A DNA stretch of 64,000 nt from an uncultured Tateyamaria sp. (GCF_947503045.1 NZ_CANNCF010000008.1:16252-80251), one strand, 5' to 3'. Counted from the first letter of the stretch, positions 50,501 to 58,600 are shown. Notes: generated from the letters alone by a model not told the origin. Numbers and translations are program-made.

Positions 50501-52700
50501 CATCCAGCCCTGACAGAATGTCATCTAGATCGTCGCCCTCATCCTCTTCGGGCGCAGCACTCTCCAACCCAGCCAGAACGTCGCCGACATCATCGGCATC
50601 GTCTTCAACTTCATCCGGCGCATCCAGACCAGCCAGAACGTCGTCCAGATCGTCGTCCTCTTCTGGCTCTGAAACAGCATCCAGACCGGCAAGCACGTCG
50701 CCCACCTCATCCGCTTCGTCCTCTGCCTCTTCCGGTGCATCGAGACCGGACAAGATGTCATCTAGATCATCGTCGTCCGCTTCGACATCAGGAGCCGCTT
50801 CCAACCCGGCGAGCACATCGCCGACATCGTCGCCCTCTTCTTCCGCTTCTTCAGGCGCATCCAGGCCAGACAGAATGTCGTCGAGGTCATCTTCCTCGGT
50901 GTCCGCCTCGGGTGCGGCTTCTATGCTGCCCAGCACGTCGTCATGGGTCGTGTCCTCGGTCTCATCAACCTCTGGCTCCTCCAACCCGGCAAGAATGTCG
51001 TCCGAAGTGTCGGCCTCAGGCACATCCTCCACCTCTTCGATGGCGGCGAGGACGTCAGCAGTGGTGTCCTCCCCGGGCACGTCTTCGACCTGCTCGATGG
51101 AGGACAAAACATCCGCCGTAGTGTCCTCCTCCGGTGCGTCTTCTACTTCTTCAATGCCAGCCAAGACGTCAGCAGTTGTGTCCTCTTCCGGCACATCCTC
51201 CACCTGTTCGATGGACGACAAAACGTCCGCCGTGGTGTCCTCTTCGGGAGCATCCTCGACCTGCTCAATACCGGCGAGAACGTCCGCGGTGACGTCTTCC
51301 TCAAAGACCTCTTCAATCTCTTCAATGCCTGCCAGAACATCGGCGGTGACATCCTCTTCTGGCGTGTCCTCGATGTGTTCAATGCCGGCAAGCACGTCTG
51401 ACGCGGTATCTTCCTCGGGCACGTCCTCGACCTGCTCGATGGAGGACAAAACATCCGCAGTCGTGTCCTCTTCCGGCACGTCTTCGATCTGTTCGATTCC
51501 GGCAAGGACATCCGAGGTGACGTCTTCTTCGACGGTGTCTTCAACCTGCTCGATGCCCGCAAGGACATCAGCGGTAGTGTCCTCCTCCGGAGCCTCCTCG
51601 ACTTGCTCGATACCGGCGAGAACGTCAGCGGTCACATCCTCTTCTGGTGCGTCCTCGACTTCTTCGATGCTGGCAAGAACGTCTGCGGTTGTGTCCTCTT
51701 CAGGTGCCTCTTCAATCTCTTCGATACCGGCCAGGACGTCGGCAGTGGTATCCTCTTCGGGGATATCTTCGATCTGTTCTATGCCAGCGAGAACGTCCGC
51801 GGTTGTGTCTTCCTCTGGAGCGTCTTCGACCTGCTCAATTCCGGCCAATACATCAGCAGTGGTGTCCTCCTCCGGCGCATCTTCGACTTGTTCGATACCA
51901 GCGAGAACATCTGCAGTTGTATCCTCCTCCGGAGCCTCCTCAACTTGCTCGATACCGGCTAGAACGTCAGCCGTCGTGTCCTCTTCTGGCACATCCTCGA
52001 CGTGCTCGATGCCCGCTAGCACGTCGGCTGTCTCATCGACCTCGGGCGCATCTTCCACACGCTCGATACCGGCCAGCACATCGGCGCTGGTATCGGCCTC
52101 GGGCTCTGCCTCCACCCTTTCGATGCCCGCCAGCACATCGGCAGCGGCGTCGGTTTCGGGAACATCTTCGGGCGCCATCTCGCGCAGGTCGTCCAGCGTG
52201 GCATCGGCGCTCGCGGCCGCTCCGGCCCCGGCGGACAGGGATTTCAGCAGATCAGGCTTGGTCAGGATCTCCTCGATCAGGGCCTCGGCTCCGGCCTTGC
52301 CGTCCATATAGGTCATCAGATCAGAGAGTTGACGGCGCGCCTCGAGAAGCGGCTTGAGGGTGTCGACATTGGCCGCAATCGCCTCGGGGCTGAAATCGGA
52401 CATCTTGGCGAAGGTCAGATCGACGGCCAGATTGCCCTCGCCGGTCAGGGTGTTGGGCACGGTAAAGGCAGCGCGGGGGGCCATCGACTTCATGCGCTCG
52501 TCGAAATTGTCGACGTCGATCTCAAGGAACTTGCGGTCGGCGATGGAGGGCTGAGGCACCTCGGACTTGCCTGCAAGATCGGACATCACGCCCATCACGA
52601 AGGGCAGTTGCACCTTCTTCTCGGCCCCATAAAGCTCCACATCATATTCGATCTGGACGCGTGGGGCGCGATTGCGCGCAATGAACTTCTGTGAACTCAT
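47577..52700 (-). CDS. Giant TssB - acidic repeat - TssB/TssC-like sheath fusion
   Basis: One uninterrupted 1707-residue frame. Residues 1-160 are an ordinary TssB (SSQKFIARNRAPRVQIEYD; LPFVMGVMSDLAGK; FLEIDVDNFDERM; LTYMDGKAGAE). About 187-1125 is an extremely acidic repeat: first twenty 19-residue units (consensus ADVLAGIEQVEDAPEEDTT), then longer DLDDILAGLD-type units. About 1148-1240 is a second TssB-like module (FRMAVFGDFTGRA; PLDVDTIDEI; MDDLHPDELYDNVELFD). About 1290-1615 is TssC-like (ILHHPEFQAIEAQWRSL; LPCTERNLTTDPAQ). The tail repeats TSLDDLLAGL twice. A canonical TssC is encoded separately at 63504-64000, so this is additional to, or a regulator of, the normal sheath. ATGA overlap with the sodium-channel gene. 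Confidence 0.9.
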   Translation of the reverse strand: MSSQKFIARNRAPRVQIEYDVELYGAEKKVQLPFVMGVMSDLAGKSEVPQPSIADRKFLEIDVDNFDERMKSMAPRAAFTVPNTLTGEGNLAVDLTFAKMSDFSPEAIAANVDTLKPLLEARRQLSDLMTYMDGKAGAEALIEEILTKPDLLKSLSAGAGAAASADATLDDLREMAPEDVPETDAAADVLAGIERVEAEPEADTSADVLAGIERVEDAPEVDETADVLAGIEHVEDVPEEDTTADVLAGIEQVEEAPEEDTTADVLAGIEQVEDAPEEDTTADVLAGIEQVEDAPEEDTTADVLAGIEQIEDIPEEDTTADVLAGIEEIEEAPEEDTTADVLASIEEVEDAPEEDVTADVLAGIEQVEEAPEEDTTADVLAGIEQVEDTVEEDVTSDVLAGIEQIEDVPEEDTTADVLSSIEQVEDVPEEDTASDVLAGIEHIEDTPEEDVTADVLAGIEEIEEVFEEDVTADVLAGIEQVEDAPEEDTTADVLSSIEQVEDVPEEDTTADVLAGIEEVEDAPEEDTTADVLSSIEQVEDVPGEDTTADVLAAIEEVEDVPEADTSDDILAGLEEPEVDETEDTTHDDVLGSIEAAPEADTEEDDLDDILSGLDAPEEAEEEGDDVGDVLAGLEAAPDVEADDDDLDDILSGLDAPEEAEDEADEVGDVLAGLDAVSEPEEDDDLDDVLAGLDAPDEVEDDADDVGDVLAGLESAAPEEDEGDDLDDILSGLDAPEEAEDDADDVGDVLAGIEAAPDAENADDLDDILADLDAPETTEEDGDDVGDVLAGLEAAPETEDSDDLDDILSGLDAPEAAENEADDVGDVLAGLEAATEAEETDDLDDILGALDMDVAAESDADGDDLDDILAGLETDDAETETEDDDVDALLAGLEAPEESSEDGDDLDDILAGLDSDDAEDDGEDVDALLAELEAPEESADDSDDLDDILAGLDSDDSEDESEDDDMDALLADLDTPEESADDGDDLDSLLAGLDSDDSGGDSDDDDMDALLAGLDTPEESADDGDDLDSLLAGLDSDDAEDEGGDDDLDALLAELDDDDDDAAEGDEDLDALLADLDDDTSDAGGDDDDLDALLAGLDDDDDEDSADAADEAETAASDEPAEEAAPVQSPFGMISLPRPSRQDLNRTKFRMAVFGDFTGRAARGLMETGDALAARPPIPLDVDTIDEIIEGFGTTLVLPIGAGGTGVEVKLKEMDDLHPDELYDNVELFDAISGVRQQLGVGSMADRAVEQLKSWSETYATPIKLPKKSAGSSMPTNLKLSDFQALIGDTRGTLTQASPADELIAQIIGPHVVKAPDAGAEAMKNAVDEALSSAMNLILHHPEFQAIEAQWRSLDLLARRIETDVKLEIVLYDISAEELAADLAAQEDLSESGLFKLVTDVLEPEEGAGGFSALFGLYTFEETPPHAELLARIGQVGLHVDAPFFSAMAPSYLDTEPEDRHPLVAKTWDTLRQMPEAAYVALASPRFLLRQPYGAKSDPVYAFDFEEFSPREGLRGMLWANPVVLIAILLAGTYKKDGKAMDLGSMMNLGDLPFYYVNDRYGDQVALPCTERNLTTDPAQATLGRGYMPVLWMKGRNEIRLGSFRSLGGDTIAGPWQEAVPAPRKAPRTPDLDVEMDATVGDDDTDDDDTSLDDLLAGLEDDTPTGDDDDDTSLDDLLAGFDDDDSDSTDDGDDDDMDPELAALLEGL
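49340..51002 (-). repeat. Longer acidic repeats of the sheath fusion
   Basis: About a dozen units of roughly 39 residues, each with two short hydrophobic motifs, DLDDILSGLDAPEE and DVGDVLAGLEAAP, grading into DDLDDILAGLDSDD and DMDALLAGLDTPEE types. The periodic I/L-L-x-G-L core in an Asp/Glu background looks like many copies of a binding motif. Confidence 0.88.
51003..52142 (-). repeat. Twenty tandem 57-bp (19-residue) acidic repeats
   Basis: Each unit encodes [AS]-D-V-L-[AS]-[GS]-I-E-x-[VI]-E-[DE]-x-x-E-E-D-x-[TA]. Protein units are nearly identical while third-codon positions differ widely between units, so the array is old and kept at protein level. Not a CRISPR array: no spacers, in frame throughout. 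Confidence 0.93.
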
Positions 52701-53575
52701 GCGCCACCTTCCCGGGCTTTTTGCAACTCTTCACGCAGGGCTTTGACCTGTTCGCTCAACTCAAGCACATGGGCGTCGACCTGATCGGTTTCCTCGCGCA
52801 CCAGTTCACGCAGCTTTTCGAACTCTGCCTCGGTTTCTTCCTCCACGGCCGATTGCATGGTGTTGACCAGCAGACCGATAAAAAGGTTGAGCACCGAAAA
52901 TGCGGTGATCACGATGAAGGGCACAAAGAACGCCCACGCATTTGGAAACTCGATCATGACGGGGCGCACAATGCCCATCGACCACGATTCCAGCGTCATG
53001 ATCTGGAACAGGGAATACAAAGATCGACCCAAAGTGCCGAACCATTCGTCAAAGGCATTGCCATACATGATGGTGGCCATCACGCCGAACACGTAAAACA
53101 CGATCGAGATCATGACGATCACCGCGCCCATACCGGGCAAAGCATCCAACAGCGCCTGAACAACCGCCCGCATTTGTGGAATGACCGACAGCAATCGCAA
53201 GGCGCGGATCACGCGCAGACCGCGCAGCGCAGACAGTGCAGTCGTCTGGGGCAACAAGCCCACGGACACGACGAGAAGATCAAAGATGTTCCATGAATTG
53301 CGGAAGAAGCTGAACCCGTAGGCAAACAGCTTGAGCAGCAATTCGATCACAAAGATGGTCAGCACCGTCTTGTCGATGATGTTGAGCAAAGTGCCAAAGT
53401 TGGTCTGCGCCCAATCGGACGTGCTGATCCCCAAAGTAATGGCGTTGAAAATGATCAACGTCATGATGGCGTTCACCACGCGGTCCGTTTCCAGAAACGC
53501 ACGCAGCCGGGCGCGGACAGAGCCATCCACTGGCTCTGTCGCCAACTTTTCGGTGTTGCCTGATCCTTGGGTCAT
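52697..53575 (-). CDS. Voltage-gated sodium channel, BacNav type
   Basis: Ion channel of 292 residues in the T6SS operon. Six membrane segments; S4 carries arginines at 118, 121, 124 and 127 (LRGLRVIRALRLL) plus R136. The pore loop has TLESWSM at 194-200, the same selectivity filter as the sodium channel NavAb. S6 (VITAFSVLNLFIGLLVNTM) leads into an acidic neck and a C-terminal coiled coil (about 255-290), normal for tetrameric BacNav channels. GGAGA precedes the ATG; its stop overlaps the start of the sheath fusion (ATGA). The gene is clearly intact; a role in secretion is unproven. Confidence 0.93.
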   Translation of the reverse strand: MTQGSGNTEKLATEPVDGSVRARLRAFLETDRVVNAIMTLIIFNAITLGISTSDWAQTNFGTLLNIIDKTVLTIFVIELLLKLFAYGFSFFRNSWNIFDLLVVSVGLLPQTTALSALRGLRVIRALRLLSVIPQMRAVVQALLDALPGMGAVIVMISIVFYVFGVMATIMYGNAFDEWFGTLGRSLYSLFQIMTLESWSMGIVRPVMIEFPNAWAFFVPFIVITAFSVLNLFIGLLVNTMQSAVEEETEAEFEKLRELVREETDQVDAHVLELSEQVKALREELQKAREGGA

Positions 53576-53603
53576 TGCATCTCCATCCGGTCGGTTTGTC
53601 GAC

Positions 53604-54542
53604 CTATTTCAGGTCCTTCTGAACGGCCTTGAACGCCTTTTGCAGGCCCTGCATTTCCTTCACGGCGGTGTCAGCCGTTTTTTGCAGACCCTTCATCTTG
53701 CTGAATTCACTTTCGGCCATCTTGGCCTTGTGGCCATCGATCTTGCCGTCCTTGAGATCCTTGGCATATCCGACAAGGGCCGCGGTCAACTTGTCGATGT
53801 CCTTGTCCAGCTGCTGGAGCGGGCCAAGCACCTTCTTGTCCATGACCTTCTTGCCGAAGGCTGACACTTCGCCCTTGGGATTGTCAGCCATCTTCTTGCC
53901 GTTCGCAGACAGATACTTGGCGACGTTTTGGGCGGTCTTGCCGGTGTCATTGAGGATCTTGAGGGCCTCTGCGATCTCTTTCTTGGCGGTTTCCTGGGCG
54001 GCCTTGACGTCCTTGCCGCCGGATTCCGCCTGATGGATGCTCTTGGCTGAGGTCATGGCAATCTCAAGCGGTTCGCTGAACACCTTGTCGGCCTCCAACC
54101 GACCGACTTCGGCCATCGCCTTCTTGCCGAGGGCGAGCCCGGCCTTGGCATCGGCCACACCGGATTCCAATTCTTCGAGGGCGGTCGAACACTTCTCTTC
54201 GATCTCGGCCATGCTGGTCTTGATGGCAAGTTTGACGGCGTTGATGACCTTGTTGTGCTCCTTGGGCGACTTCGCCTTCTCAGCCAGCTTTTTTGCATCA
54301 GAGATGCGGTTGGCGAGGATTTGCAGTTCGGGGCGGACAAGGGGCGGCAGCGCGTTTTTCAGCTTGGAGTCGTTCCACTTGGCCGGGTTCAGTTCGACCT
54401 TCTGGGAATAAGTGATCTTCTTGGGGAACAGCTTGGCAATGTCCTTTTCAGAGTTCACCCACTTGATGAGCTCACCCTTCATCTCCTTTTGCCACGGGAC
54501 TTCCAGTTTCGCGGTCATTGCCTTGTTTCCGTCAGCGGCCAT
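53604..54542 (-). CDS. Lysine-rich helical protein
   Basis: Protein of 312 residues, almost entirely helical, with about one residue in six a lysine (KKLAEKAKSPKEHNK, KKEIAEALK, KMKGLQKTADTAVKEMQG). Coiled coil is likely at about 85-140 and 270-312. No signal peptide, membrane helix or enzymatic motif. GAAAGGA precedes the ATG. It lies 28 bp before the channel gene and 84 bp after the clan-CD-like gene. The strong positive charge contrasts with the acidic fusion two genes downstream. It may be an effector partner, chaperone or immunity protein. Confidence 0.75.
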   Translation of the reverse strand: MAADGNKAMTAKLEVPWQKEMKGELIKWVNSEKDIAKLFPKKITYSQKVELNPAKWNDSKLKNALPPLVRPELQILANRISDAKKLAEKAKSPKEHNKVINAVKLAIKTSMAEIEEKCSTALEELESGVADAKAGLALGKKAMAEVGRLEADKVFSEPLEIAMTSAKSIHQAESGGKDVKAAQETAKKEIAEALKILNDTGKTAQNVAKYLSANGKKMADNPKGEVSAFGKKVMDKKVLGPLQQLDKDIDKLTAALVGYAKDLKDGKIDGHKAKMAESEFSKMKGLQKTADTAVKEMQGLQKAFKAVQKDLK

Positions 54543-54626
54543 CTTTTGATCCTTTCCAAAACGTGTTGCGCATGTGGCGACGCGACCCGGTGTCAGGTCG
54601 CATCGCCGGATAGTCTAACCGGCGCC

Positions 54627-55835
54627 TTAACGGACCGGGTCCAAACCGTAGCTCATGATCAACTCGTTCATCACCTTGGCTTCCTTGCTGGCGTTGGCTT
54701 TTTTCAGCTTTGGCATGAGCTCTTTGATCTTCTTGTTGGCAGCGGCCTTTGCTTTCTTGTCGCCCTTGTCGAATTTGGCCTGCTGTTTCTTCCACTCCGC
54801 CTTTAGGTCGGCGACTTCCTGTTTCAGTGCGTCATATTCATCCTGCTCGGTCGGGATGACGGACTTCTTGTTGCCATCGGCATCGGTGCGCGCCTGTCCG
54901 GGCAGACCCGAGACCTTGCACTTGATCCCTTTCTTCTTGAGCAGGTTCCAGACCTTCTGGGCAAAGGGGGCATAGTCATAGTCGTCCGAGGGCGGGATGC
55001 CTCCGGCGGCGGTAAAGCAACCCGACAGCAAAACGGTGCCCTTGAAGTCCTTGGACAGGTTCTTGGACTTGTCGCTTTGCTCGGTCAGCAGGGCGACGAT
55101 CTGTTCGGGGGTCTTTCTGCCCAGCTTGGTGCCGACGGTCTTGCCCTGCTCTTTCACCCGGCTGCCGTGAGCGGCGAGGATGACAGTGCCGGTGGTCATC
55201 TCTCCGAAATCGGCGGCCAGCGTGTCCACGGCGGGGGTCTGGAACTTTTTGGCCTGCTTTTCGGCGGCCTTGTTGATCACCTTGACGTCGCCGTCGTTAT
55301 ACTTGGCCAACAGCTTCTGGAACTTGGCGTCCTTGTGCAGTGCGGCCATGTCGCCGTTGTATTTCTTGAGCAGCGGCTCCAGCGCACCTTCGATGATCTG
55401 CAGGTTCTTCTTGGTCAGGTTGACGACCACATTGGTCTCGTTGGACAGCTCCGCCTCAAGCGCGGTCCAGCCTTTGCGGATCACCTCGGTCTTGTCGAAG
55501 TTGATCGGCGGCTTGCCGGATTTGGATGGGGGCAGCAGCCCGGTAATGGTGGCCGACATGTCGCCCTTGGTGTCGATCCCGGCCACGACTTTCAATTCCG
55601 GCGACATGCCCATTTCCTGGGCCAGAGGGCTGTTGCGGGACTTTTCCAAAATGGCGGCAGACTTCTGGATCAGGCTGCCTGCCTTCTTGAGACCGGGCAG
55701 CTTGATGCCCTGCGCCTGCATCCCATTGGCCTTGAGGTACTTTCCAAGCTCAGTTGCAATGCTCGCGACGTCCGCCTTGTCGACATCCACACCCCCACCT
55801 TCACCGATGAAAATCTTCTTGTACTGCATAGCCAT
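54627..55835 (-). CDS. Clan-CD (caspase-like) cysteine peptidase candidate
   Basis: Protein of 402 residues. Two strand-plus-catalytic motifs have the clan CD layout: GTVILAAHGSR with His223 followed by Gly, and GTVLLSGCFTAAGG with Cys273. The 50-residue spacing and the hydrophobic strands before each fit caspase, CHAT, C80 and gingipain-like domains. The N-terminal 200 residues are alpha/beta and unrecognised; the C-terminus (about 325-402) is a lysine-rich coiled coil. No signal peptide. Its place among T6SS genes without a structural role suggests an effector or a regulated processing protease. GAGGAGAGG precedes the ATG. Confidence 0.72.
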   Translation of the reverse strand: MAMQYKKIFIGEGGGVDVDKADVASIATELGKYLKANGMQAQGIKLPGLKKAGSLIQKSAAILEKSRNSPLAQEMGMSPELKVVAGIDTKGDMSATITGLLPPSKSGKPPINFDKTEVIRKGWTALEAELSNETNVVVNLTKKNLQIIEGALEPLLKKYNGDMAALHKDAKFQKLLAKYNDGDVKVINKAAEKQAKKFQTPAVDTLAADFGEMTTGTVILAAHGSRVKEQGKTVGTKLGRKTPEQIVALLTEQSDKSKNLSKDFKGTVLLSGCFTAAGGIPPSDDYDYAPFAQKVWNLLKKKGIKCKVSGLPGQARTDADGNKKSVIPTEQDEYDALKQEVADLKAEWKKQQAKFDKGDKKAKAAANKKIKELMPKLKKANASKEAKVMNELIMSYGLDPVR

Positions 55836-55864
55836 ATCTGTCCTCTCCTCAGGGCAATTGCGTC

Positions 55865-58600
55865 TTATTCAAAACTGTACGTGAAGTTCCCGTCCTCTAC
55901 ATCGATTGCTACTTTTTCAATCACTCCACCCTCCATCATCCGGCGCAGGAACTCGGCCGAGATGTCGGGCAGCATTGTATTGGTCACGATGGCGTCGATC
56001 ATGCGGCCACCGCTTTCCAATTCCTGACAGCGGTCGACGATTTCGGTGACCACTGCCTCGGAATACTCGAAGGGCACGCCATGGGCGGCCTCCACACGTT
56101 TCTTGATACGGTTCAACTGCAGCACCGTGATCTGGCCGATCATATCGGGGCTGAGCGGGTAATAGGGGATCGCGACCAACCGACCCAGCAGAGCAGGCGG
56201 GAACACCTGCAACAGCGGCTCGCGCAGCGCTTTGGCCATCGACTCGGGGTCGGGCATCAGTTCGGGGTCGGCACACATGTCCATGATCAAATCGGTCCCG
56301 GCATTCGACGTCAGCAGGATCAGCGTGTTCTTGAAATCGATCACGCGGCCCTCGCCGTCTTCCATCACTCCCTTATCAAACACCTGAAAGAAGATTTCAT
56401 GCACATCAGGATGCGCTTTTTCTACTTCATCAAGCAAAACAACGGAGTATGGCTTGCGCCGCACGGCCTCTGTCAGCACGCCACCCTCGCCATAACCGAC
56501 ATATCCCGGAGGGGCGCCTTTCAGCGAGGACACGGTATGGGCCTCCTGATACTCGGACATGTTGATGGTGATGACGTTCTGCTCGCCGCCATAAAGGACT
56601 TCGGCGAGGGCCAGCGCGGTTTCGGTCTTGCCGACGCCGGAGGTCCCGGCCAGCATGAACACACCGATGGGTTTTGACGGATTATCAAGGCCCGCGCGCG
56701 AAGTCTGGATGCGCTTGGCAATCGCCTTCATCGCGTGGTCCTGACCGATAACGCGCTTGGCCAGATGCTCTTCGAGGTTCAGGACTGTTTCGATCTCGTC
56801 CTTCATCATGCGACCCACCGGAATGCCGGTCCAGTCACCGACAACCGAGGCCACGGCCTGATGATCCACGATGGGCAGGATAAGCGGGGTGTCCCCCTGC
56901 TGCGCGATCAGCGCGGCGTTCTTTTCCTTCAACTCGGCCATGATGGCGGCGCGGTCCTCTTCGGACATCGCGGCCTCTTCGGGCACCTCGGTCTCGGCGG
57001 CCTCATCGGCGGCAATGCCTTCACGGGTGTGGGTCGCTTCGACCGGCTGACCGGCCGCACGCAGCTTGGCGCGCAATTCTATGATGTCGCTCACCAGCGC
57101 CTTTTCCGCATCCCAGTTGGCCTTGAGACCTGTCAGGCGTTCTTCTTCCTCGGCCTTTTGCGCTTCGATATTGGCGCGGCGTTCGCCGACCTCATAGCCT
57201 GCAGTCTCATCGCGCCCGATGATGTCCAGTTCGGTGGTCAGGGATTCAATGCGGCGCTGTGAATCGTCGACCTGCGCAGGCACGGCGTGCTGGCTGACAG
57301 CAACGCGGGCACAGGCGGTGTCCAGCAGGCTGACGGATTTGTCGGGCAACTGGCGCGCCGGGATATAGCGGGCCGACAGGGTCACGGCGGCCTCGATACC
57401 CTCGTCCAGCACCTGCACCTTGTGGTGCTTTTCCAGCATCCCGGCGATCCCGCGCATCATCAGGATGGCTTTGGGGATATCGGGTTCCTCGACTTGCACC
57501 ACCTGGAAACGGCGGGTCAGGGCGGGGTCTTTTTCAATGTGCTTCTTGTACTCGGCCCATGTGGTGGCACCGATGGTGCGCAGCGTGCCGCGCGCAAGGG
57601 CGGGTTTCAACAGGTTCGCGGCATCGCCGGTCCCGGCAGCGCCCCCTGCCCCGACCAATGTGTGGGTCTCGTCCACAAACATCACGATGGGCGTGGTCGA
57701 GGCCTGCACCTCGTCAATGACGGAACGCAGACGGTTCTCAAACTCGCCTTTCATGCTGGCCCCGGCCTGCAACAGGCCCACATCCAGCACCAGCAGGCGC
57801 ACATCCTGCAAGGCAGGCGGCACGTCACCGCGCGCGATGCGCAGGGCGAACCCTTCGACCACGGCCGTTTTGCCGACACCAGCCTCGCCAGTCAGGATCG
57901 GGTTGTTCTGACGACGGCGCATCAGCACGTCGACGATCTGGCGGATTTCCTCGTCACGACCGACGATGGGGTCGATCTCTCCGTTGCGGGCCTGTTCGGT
58001 GAGGTCGGTGCAGAACTGCTCCAGCGCCTCACCGCCATCCTGTCCGGGCTTCAGCGCGCCTGAGGCTTCGCCGGGCTCAGCCCCGCCACCGGTGACCGAG
58101 CCATCCTGCGGACGCATCGCGTCCTCGGGCGAGCCGTCGGTGATCTTGTGGAACCCATCCGCCAGATCGTCGGGCTTGATGCTGGCAAGGGTGGGCGAAA
58201 TCGACACAAGGATGTTCTTGAGGTTGGGCGTCTCAAGCATGCCCAGAATGATGTGGCCCGTGCGCACCTGATTGGAGGAATAGAGCAGCGAACCCCAGAC
58301 CCAGGCCCGCTCCATCGCGTCCTCAAGATGGCTGGACAGGTCGCTGACCGAACTTGCCCCGCGGGGAAGTTTGTCGAGGGCGGCGGTGATCTCTTCGGCG
58401 ATCTTGCCGGTGTCGAGTTTGTAGTGATCGACGATCTGATGGATATCGCTGTTCTGGTTGTTCAGGATCTGATGCAGCCAGTGGACAATCTCGACATAAG
58501 GGTTGCCCCGCATCTTGCAGAACACCGTGGCGCCCTCGATGGCCTTGTAGCCCAATGTGTTCAGCTTGCCGAACAGTGCAACGCGGCTGATTTCTGTCAT
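55865..58600 (-). CDS. tssH: T6SS sheath-disassembly ATPase TssH/ClpV
   Basis: AAA+ unfoldase of 911 residues that recycles contracted sheath. The N-domain is about 1-160 (Clp_N-like). AAA1 has Walker A GEAGVGKTA and Walker B VMFVDETHTL, then GRDE-type arm and a coiled-coil middle domain (about 440-560). AAA2 has GTSGVGKTE and VVLLDEVEKAH. Length and the ClpV-type N-terminus (MTEISRVALFGKLN) separate it from ClpB. ATGA overlap with tssG. Confidence 0.96.
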   Translation of the reverse strand: MTEISRVALFGKLNTLGYKAIEGATVFCKMRGNPYVEIVHWLHQILNNQNSDIHQIVDHYKLDTGKIAEEITAALDKLPRGASSVSDLSSHLEDAMERAWVWGSLLYSSNQVRTGHIILGMLETPNLKNILVSISPTLASIKPDDLADGFHKITDGSPEDAMRPQDGSVTGGGAEPGEASGALKPGQDGGEALEQFCTDLTEQARNGEIDPIVGRDEEIRQIVDVLMRRRQNNPILTGEAGVGKTAVVEGFALRIARGDVPPALQDVRLLVLDVGLLQAGASMKGEFENRLRSVIDEVQASTTPIVMFVDETHTLVGAGGAAGTGDAANLLKPALARGTLRTIGATTWAEYKKHIEKDPALTRRFQVVQVEEPDIPKAILMMRGIAGMLEKHHKVQVLDEGIEAAVTLSARYIPARQLPDKSVSLLDTACARVAVSQHAVPAQVDDSQRRIESLTTELDIIGRDETAGYEVGERRANIEAQKAEEEERLTGLKANWDAEKALVSDIIELRAKLRAAGQPVEATHTREGIAADEAAETEVPEEAAMSEEDRAAIMAELKEKNAALIAQQGDTPLILPIVDHQAVASVVGDWTGIPVGRMMKDEIETVLNLEEHLAKRVIGQDHAMKAIAKRIQTSRAGLDNPSKPIGVFMLAGTSGVGKTETALALAEVLYGGEQNVITINMSEYQEAHTVSSLKGAPPGYVGYGEGGVLTEAVRRKPYSVVLLDEVEKAHPDVHEIFFQVFDKGVMEDGEGRVIDFKNTLILLTSNAGTDLIMDMCADPELMPDPESMAKALREPLLQVFPPALLGRLVAIPYYPLSPDMIGQITVLQLNRIKKRVEAAHGVPFEYSEAVVTEIVDRCQELESGGRMIDAIVTNTMLPDISAEFLRRMMEGGVIEKVAIDVEDGNFTYSFE

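Noticed and set aside
51003..52142. CRISPR-like regular repeat
   Set aside because: Units are contiguous 57-bp coding repeats without spacers and diverge at third codon positions.
49069..52311. Long plus-strand reading frame (1080 codons), Ser/Arg-rich
   Set aside because: Antisense shadow of the acidic repeats: GAC/GAT/GAG codons give long open frames of Ser, Thr and Val on the other strand. No start context or domain.
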